Below the pieces are notes generated by a model. The model was given only the letters and a program-made list of their open reading frames with translations, made no database searches and had not been told where the DNA came from. DNA of 64,000 bases, from contig SDZD01000004.1 in the NCBI GenBank assembly GCA_004172935.1, forward strand, positions 62,001-126,000, written 5' to 3'. A program made the position numbers and the translations under genes. The DNA comes from a bacterium (lineage in GTDB: Bacteria; Armatimonadota; Abditibacteriia; Abditibacteriales; Abditibacteriaceae). Shown piece after piece: positions 60,222 to 64,000 of this stretch (positions within the stretch are counted from its first letter, which is position 1; each line of letters begins with the position of its first letter).

Positions 60222-61337
60222 TCAGACCGTGGTCTGTGCTGGAGGGGCAGCTGTACCGCCTTGAGTTGCGTCGGAGCGGCGCAGCATCTGGCGCAATTCG
60301 GAGCGAAGACCAGCATATTCGAGCGCCTTCTCTTCGGTGATTTTGCCCGCTGTGTAGAATTTTTCGAGAGCCATGTTCATGGTCTGCATCTTCCACTGTG
60401 GGCCACCTTCTTTGATCGCGGTGTAGATTTGGCCGGTACGTCCTTCTTCGATGTACTGGGCGACCGTAGGCGAAACGTTGAGGATTTCGATGGCGCAGAC
60501 GCGGCCTTTGCCATCGACGGTTGGCACCAATTTCTGCGACAGGATAGCGCGCAGAGTTTTGGACAAACGTTGCTGAACGAGTGCTTTTTCGTGCGGCTGG
60601 AACATGGACAAGATACGCTCCATGCTTTCAGCCGCGCTTGGCGTGTGCAGAGTCGAGAACACCAAGTGACCCGTTTCGGCAGCCTGAAGACAGATGCCCA
60701 TTGTTTCGGAGTCACGAAGCTCTCCCACGAGGATAACGTCGGGAGCTTCACGAAGAGCAGCGCGCAGGGCGGCGCCGAACGATTTGGTGTCGAGACCAAC
60801 TTCGCGTTGTGAGACGAAACAGCCTTTGTCTTGATACACGTATTCGACGGGGTCTTCGATTGTGACGATGTGCCCTTTGCGTTCTTGATTGATGAGGTCA
60901 ATCATGGCCGCGAGGGTGGTGGACTTGCCCGAACCCGTCGCACCTGTCACGATGACGAGGCCATCGTGGTAGCGCGTAAATTCGGCCAGCACTTCGGGCA
61001 GACCGAGTTCGTCAAATTGGCGAATTTTGAGCTGAACGACACGCAGAACGAACGCATAACCGCCCTTTACTTTGTAGATATTGACGCGGAAACGAGCAAT
61101 ATTGGGAATGTTGTAGGATACGTCGTGGTCGGGATGATCTTGAAAAGCGAGGAACTTTTCAGGGGTCATAAAGCTTTTGACGACGGGTTCTAAATCCTCG
61201 TTCGTCAAAGGGGGATGGTCGAGCTTGCGCAGCGAGGAGTTGATTTTCACCGCTGGTGCCGTTCCTTCCTTCAAAAAGATGTCCGATGCGCCCGATTGTG
61301 CGGCGAAACGACACAGACCTTCAAAATCAAATGCCAT
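60222..61337 (-). CDS. pilT: Type IV pilus retraction ATPase PilT
   Basis: PilT (371 residues) powers pilus retraction and twitching motility. Motifs in order: the N-terminal PAS-like domain (LCRFAAQSGASDIFLKEGTAPAVKIN), Walker A GATGSGKSTTLAAMID, the Asp box HIVTIEDPVEYVYQ, Walker B ALREAPDVILVGELRDSETM, the His box ETGHLVFSTLHTPSAAESMERIL, and a C-terminal retraction region (LEYAGLRSELRQMLR). Length is normal. The ATG at 61337 is well supported. No other pilus gene is near. Confidence 0.96.
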   Translation of the reverse strand: MAFDFEGLCRFAAQSGASDIFLKEGTAPAVKINSSLRKLDHPPLTNEDLEPVVKSFMTPEKFLAFQDHPDHDVSYNIPNIARFRVNIYKVKGGYAFVLRVVQLKIRQFDELGLPEVLAEFTRYHDGLVIVTGATGSGKSTTLAAMIDLINQERKGHIVTIEDPVEYVYQDKGCFVSQREVGLDTKSFGAALRAALREAPDVILVGELRDSETMGICLQAAETGHLVFSTLHTPSAAESMERILSMFQPHEKALVQQRLSKTLRAILSQKLVPTVDGKGRVCAIEILNVSPTVAQYIEEGRTGQIYTAIKEGGPQWKMQTMNMALEKFYTAGKITEEKALEYAGLRSELRQMLRRSDATQGGTAAPPAQTTV

Positions 61338-61381
61338 AAGTTGAGTTTGTCAAACCTTCCATTATTTGGCGATGCGCGAAA

Positions 61382-61858
61382 TTAAGAGGTTAACCCCGTT
61401 TCGCGTGCCTTTTGCCACGAGAGCCATGCGCCTGCACCAAGTGAGATGAGCGCCAACACAGCCAACATCCATACGAGTGCTCCATCGCTTACCTGCGATA
61501 AGGGAATATTCGCTGCCAATGCGCTTTGAACAGCCGCGTGCTTAATGACCAGAGTAAAAAGCACACAAGCCCAGCCGACGCATGTCAGCAGGAGGCCAAT
61601 GTCGGGAGTTGGGCGGGCGCGAAAGGCACCCATCGCGAACCAGATGGCGAGCGCCAAAGGAATTGGCGTCATCAGGATATAGGCGCGTTCGACGGGCACA
61701 CGCCCGTTGATTAGCCCAATGCCCGAAATAAGCGAGAAGGTGAGTAAACCCGCGCAAATTGCCATAAGGGCATAGTTGAAATTAACTTCTTCCCGCGCCG
61801 TGAGGCGCGGCTCTGAACGCGATGGTGTCGATGTAGGGTCGTTGGGCGCAAGCAACAC
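61382..61858 (-). CDS. Four-helix membrane protein, unknown
   Basis: I do not recognise this 158-residue protein. It has four predicted membrane helices (about 30-48, 62-80, 91-107, 129-148) and short loops. It starts at GTG 61858 and ends 44 bp before pilT on the same strand, so it may be co-transcribed with it. No pilus-assembly motif is seen. Confidence 0.62.
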   Translation of the reverse strand: MLLAPNDPTSTPSRSEPRLTAREEVNFNYALMAICAGLLTFSLISGIGLINGRVPVERAYILMTPIPLALAIWFAMGAFRARPTPDIGLLLTCVGWACVLFTLVIKHAAVQSALAANIPLSQVSDGALVWMLAVLALISLGAGAWLSWQKARETGLTS

Positions 61859-62009
61859 GGCTTAATCTTAATCAATGGCTCCATGTTGTGCTTGCCCCTG
61901 CAAAGCGATGTGAAGCGGGGTGTGAAAAAAATAGTTAGAAAGGCGGGTTAAGGGCATGACAAGAGCACGGTTCAAGGGGGTGCTGAGCTTCGTCAAACTG
62001 AGGTGTTCC

Positions 62010-63308
62010 ATGTTTCGCCGCCTTCTTCCTCTGGCACTTTCGTTCACGGCGTTTCCTCTCGTTAGTTACGCGCAACCACTACCCGATAGGGCGCCCATTA
62101 AGGGCACCGTCGTCGATGAAGCGGGGCGCCCAGTCACGTCTGCTGTTCTGACAGTGCGCCGCCAGAACGACATGACTCCTACCGCATTTTGGGGGGCTGA
62201 GGCGCGTGTTGACGAGAGCGGGCGTTTCGTTATTCCCGAAGCCGAAGAAGGGAGCTATTTTTTCAACGTGGATGCGCCGGGTTTTGCTTCGATTGCCACT
62301 ATGGCGTTCGATTGGACTGCGAAATCGCAGCCAGTACGTTTACAGTTGTCGCGGCTGAGCCGGTTGACGCTGCGTATTTTGACATCTGAAGGGAAGCCTC
62401 TCGTACAGGCGCCTGTATGGATTCGCTTGCGTGACCAGAACAACCAGACGCCAGTGCGCGCAGTGACTAACCTGAGCGGTGAGGTAGTTGTGCCGAATAT
62501 CGCTCCATCGTCGTACTCGCTGATCGTTGTCGCACAAAACGGTAGCGCGGTTCAGGGAGCGTTTGCGTTCAATTCGGCGCAGAAGGCGCCCATTGAGGCG
62601 CGATTGCGTGAGGGGGCGACACTGCGGATTAGCGCGAAAGATGCTGATGGGATGCCTGTGGGCGGAGCTTCGCTGTACATGTTCGCGCAGACACCGGAAG
62701 AGGCGACCCGTTTAGCAGGTGACGGTGGCGACCCCGGCGAGAACTGGGCATTGGTAGCAGCGGCTAACGCGCCTCAAGCTCTAGTTTCGCGCGATGCGGA
62801 TGGGACATTAGAGTTGAAGCATATTCCCGCCGGAAAATTCTCGGCGCGTTTAACTTTGCCGGGATTTGGCCTCCAGACTCGCGAGTTTTCGCTGGCGGAT
62901 GGCCAGATAGCGGAGTGGAAAGCCGATTTTCCGGCGCGCCGTTCGGCGAAGCTTTCGCTTTTGGTGCGCGATGCGGGGGGACAACCTGTGGCTAATGCCC
63001 CAGTTGCGCTGCGCTTGCTTCCGCTGGCGCAAAATGGGACGTTCGATGAAGGGATGAATGTGATGGGAGATTTGCCGGGGGGGCCAGATGGGAATATCGC
63101 TTCGTCGGGGATGGGAGCGCGTATCGCGATGACTGATGAGAGCGGTAGGGTTAACCTGTTTCCGTTGATGGCAGGGAATTACCGCATTTTTGCATCGCGT
63201 TGGACGGAAAACGGCTGGCTTCGCGCTCCCGTCGCGCCCGAAGGCTCGCCTTCGGATGTCGTGGTATCTCTTACTGGCTCTAATACTGGGGTTGTACAGG
63301 TACCATGA
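62010..63308 (+). CDS. Secreted multi-domain protein with carboxypeptidase-regulatory-like repeats
   Basis: The 432-residue protein starts at the ATG at 62010 (GAGGTG upstream; the frame is open to 61956) with a signal peptide (about 1-22, ending VSYAQ). It holds about four beta repeats of the carboxypeptidase-regulatory/Cna-B kind: IKGTVVDEAGRPVTSAVLTVRR, LTLRILTSEGKPLVQAPVWIRLRDQ, LRISAKDADGMPVGGASLYMFAQ and LSLLVRDAGGQPVANAPVALRLL. Such folds are found in surface adhesins. The stop overlaps the start of the DUF192 gene (ATGA). The DUF192 partner may help its surface placement; this is inferred. Confidence 0.75.
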   Translation: MFRRLLPLALSFTAFPLVSYAQPLPDRAPIKGTVVDEAGRPVTSAVLTVRRQNDMTPTAFWGAEARVDESGRFVIPEAEEGSYFFNVDAPGFASIATMAFDWTAKSQPVRLQLSRLSRLTLRILTSEGKPLVQAPVWIRLRDQNNQTPVRAVTNLSGEVVVPNIAPSSYSLIVVAQNGSAVQGAFAFNSAQKAPIEARLREGATLRISAKDADGMPVGGASLYMFAQTPEEATRLAGDGGDPGENWALVAAANAPQALVSRDADGTLELKHIPAGKFSARLTLPGFGLQTREFSLADGQIAEWKADFPARRSAKLSLLVRDAGGQPVANAPVALRLLPLAQNGTFDEGMNVMGDLPGGPDGNIASSGMGARIAMTDESGRVNLFPLMAGNYRIFASRWTENGWLRAPVAPEGSPSDVVVSLTGSNTGVVQVP

Positions 63309-63673
63309 AAACGCTTGTTGTTCGTAATCCCGCACGAGGGAACGTTGTCTGCCCGCAGGTTTTATTAGCCAATAACTTTTGGACGCGCGGCAAAGGATTG
63401 CTGGGTCGCAAAGGCTTGGAAGAAAAAGACGGGATTTTGTTGGTTCCTGGCACCTCCATCCACATGTTTGGAATGAAGTTCGCGATTGATGTGGTGTTTT
63501 TGACCAAAGAGAATCGTGTGACCGACTTCATCGAGAATATCGGGCCGGGGAAGGCGCACGTTGCGCGTAATAACGCGGGCAAGCCGCACAGCGCCCTTGA
63601 GGTCGCGGCGGGAACTATCGCGCGGTGCGGGGTTCAAATAGGCGATCAGTTGGAACTTGAGGAGGTTGGGTAG
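63305..63673 (+). CDS. DUF192 protein
   Basis: The 122-residue protein is a DUF192 domain: RGKGLLGRKGLEEKDGILLVPGTSIHMFGMKFAIDVVFLTKENRVTDFIENIGPGKAHVARNNAGKPHSALEVAAGTIARCGVQIGDQLEL. The family's SIHxFGMKFAIDVVFL and LEVAAG(T)I blocks are present. The fold is a small beta barrel; the biochemical role is not established. DUF192 genes are often next to type II/IV secretion or pilus genes. It overlaps the upstream secreted protein gene by four bases (ATGA). Confidence 0.9.
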   Translation: MKTLVVRNPARGNVVCPQVLLANNFWTRGKGLLGRKGLEEKDGILLVPGTSIHMFGMKFAIDVVFLTKENRVTDFIENIGPGKAHVARNNAGKPHSALEVAAGTIARCGVQIGDQLELEEVG

Positions 63674-63735
63674 GGGCGCAGCGAGGAGAGACGTTGAAAC
63701 TCAAATCGACTTTGCCCTCGCGTTAGCCTCGAAAC

Positions 63736-64000
63736 ATGAAAATAGCCTTCTTTTGCGACGCCTATTTGCCTACCAAGAACGGCGTGGCGACTTCGGCGCG
63801 CACGACTGCGCAGGAACTTCGCGCGCGTGGGCACCGTGTCATTATTTTTGCGCCTCGCTACGTGGATTATCTGGATGATGACCCCGATGTAGTGCGGTTT
63901 GCGGCGGGGCACTGGTTTAAGGCGCGTGATTATCCCGTCGCGTTTCCGTTGCTGTCGCGGGTGTCGCCGCGAACTGCCTACCGCTTTGCACGCGAGCGGT
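63736..64000 (+). CDS. Family 4 glycosyltransferase, N-terminal part
   Basis: The ATG at 63736 opens a frame that runs off the window edge (88 codons visible). It starts MKIAFFCDAYLPTKNGVATSARTTAQELRARGHRVIIFAP, the standard N-terminal Rossmann entry of GT4 (GT-B fold) glycosyltransferases, with the GVA(T/R)S loop and the RGHxVxxFAP strand. The donor-binding C-terminal domain lies outside. This class includes glucosyl/mannosyltransferases for membrane glycolipids. Confidence 0.85.
   Translation, partial: MKIAFFCDAYLPTKNGVATSARTTAQELRARGHRVIIFAPRYVDYLDDDPDVVRFAAGHWFKARDYPVAFPLLSRVSPRTAYRFARER

Overview
The window reads as a chromosomal segment of a diderm (two-membrane) bacterium with moderately high GC. 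An outer membrane is implied by a TolC-type channel, a CzcCBA-type efflux system, an ExbB/ExbD pair and a PilT retraction ATPase. The mix of ThuA-like and Gfo/Idh/MocA proteins, large secreted glycoside hydrolases, secreted proteins with carboxypeptidase-regulatory-like folds and many ECF-type regulators recalls Armatimonadota/Abditibacteriota or Planctomycetota-Verrucomicrobiota relatives. There is no rRNA or phylogenetic marker here, so this placement is a low-confidence inference.

Bases 1-7 kb: the end of a SpoIIE-type phosphatase; a ferrous-iron uptake operon (two FeoA proteins, a secreted orphan, FeoB, a small Cys-rich FeoB partner) preceded by an inverted-repeat operator candidate; and a tightly overlapping phospholipid trio (CDP-alcohol phosphotransferase, PlsC-like acyltransferase, CdsA-like cytidylyltransferase). 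Bases 7-13.3 kb: a glycosyltransferase, a secreted duplicated OB-like repeat protein, a homologue of the cyanobacterial acyl-ACP reductase, a LipM-like octanoyltransferase, a lone receiver protein with a membrane coiled-coil partner, and a sigma factor with a long acidic N-terminus.

Bases 13.3-23.5 kb: a VOC protein; a 1138-residue secreted clan GH-A-like enzyme with a C-terminal sugar-binding domain; a strikingly AT-rich two-gene module (a DGQHR-like protein and a protein with an RNxxxH HEPN motif) that looks acquired; a phosphodiesterase that probably starts at ATT; ArgC; an intergenic mosaic of repeat types; a ThuA-like protein; and a Gfo/Idh/MocA dehydrogenase. Bases 23.5-29.5 kb: a sigma/putative anti-sigma/membrane-protein operon, a glycosyltransferase, tRNA-Asn with a clear promoter and terminator, a secreted protein and Ogt. 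Strand composition changes from C-rich to G-rich on the + strand in this part.

Bases 29.5-39.6 kb: a TPR-ExbB-ExbD-TonB-like operon whose last protein ends in a PA14-like domain, a fructosamine-kinase-family protein and a GH141-like beta-helix enzyme. A 133-bp intergenic element is found both upstream of the TPR operon and, in the other orientation, upstream of the Gfo/Idh/MocA gene. In both places it points at the gene start and carries several AAGATTGATT sites.

Bases 39.6-64 kb: two large secreted proteins (one with the layout of vitellogenin-type lipid-transfer proteins), prolyl oligopeptidase, a GNAT acetyltransferase, a Cys-rich secreted protein followed by a CzcCBA-type metal efflux operon with a greatly expanded CzcB, a SUKH protein, an epimerase, an MsbA-like ABC exporter, an orphan CHASE3 protein, a glycosyltransferase, a GH16 lipoprotein, PilT, a small membrane protein, a secreted repeat protein with a DUF192 partner, and the start of a GT4 glycosyltransferase. 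I saw no CRISPR array, insertion sequence, prophage or rRNA.
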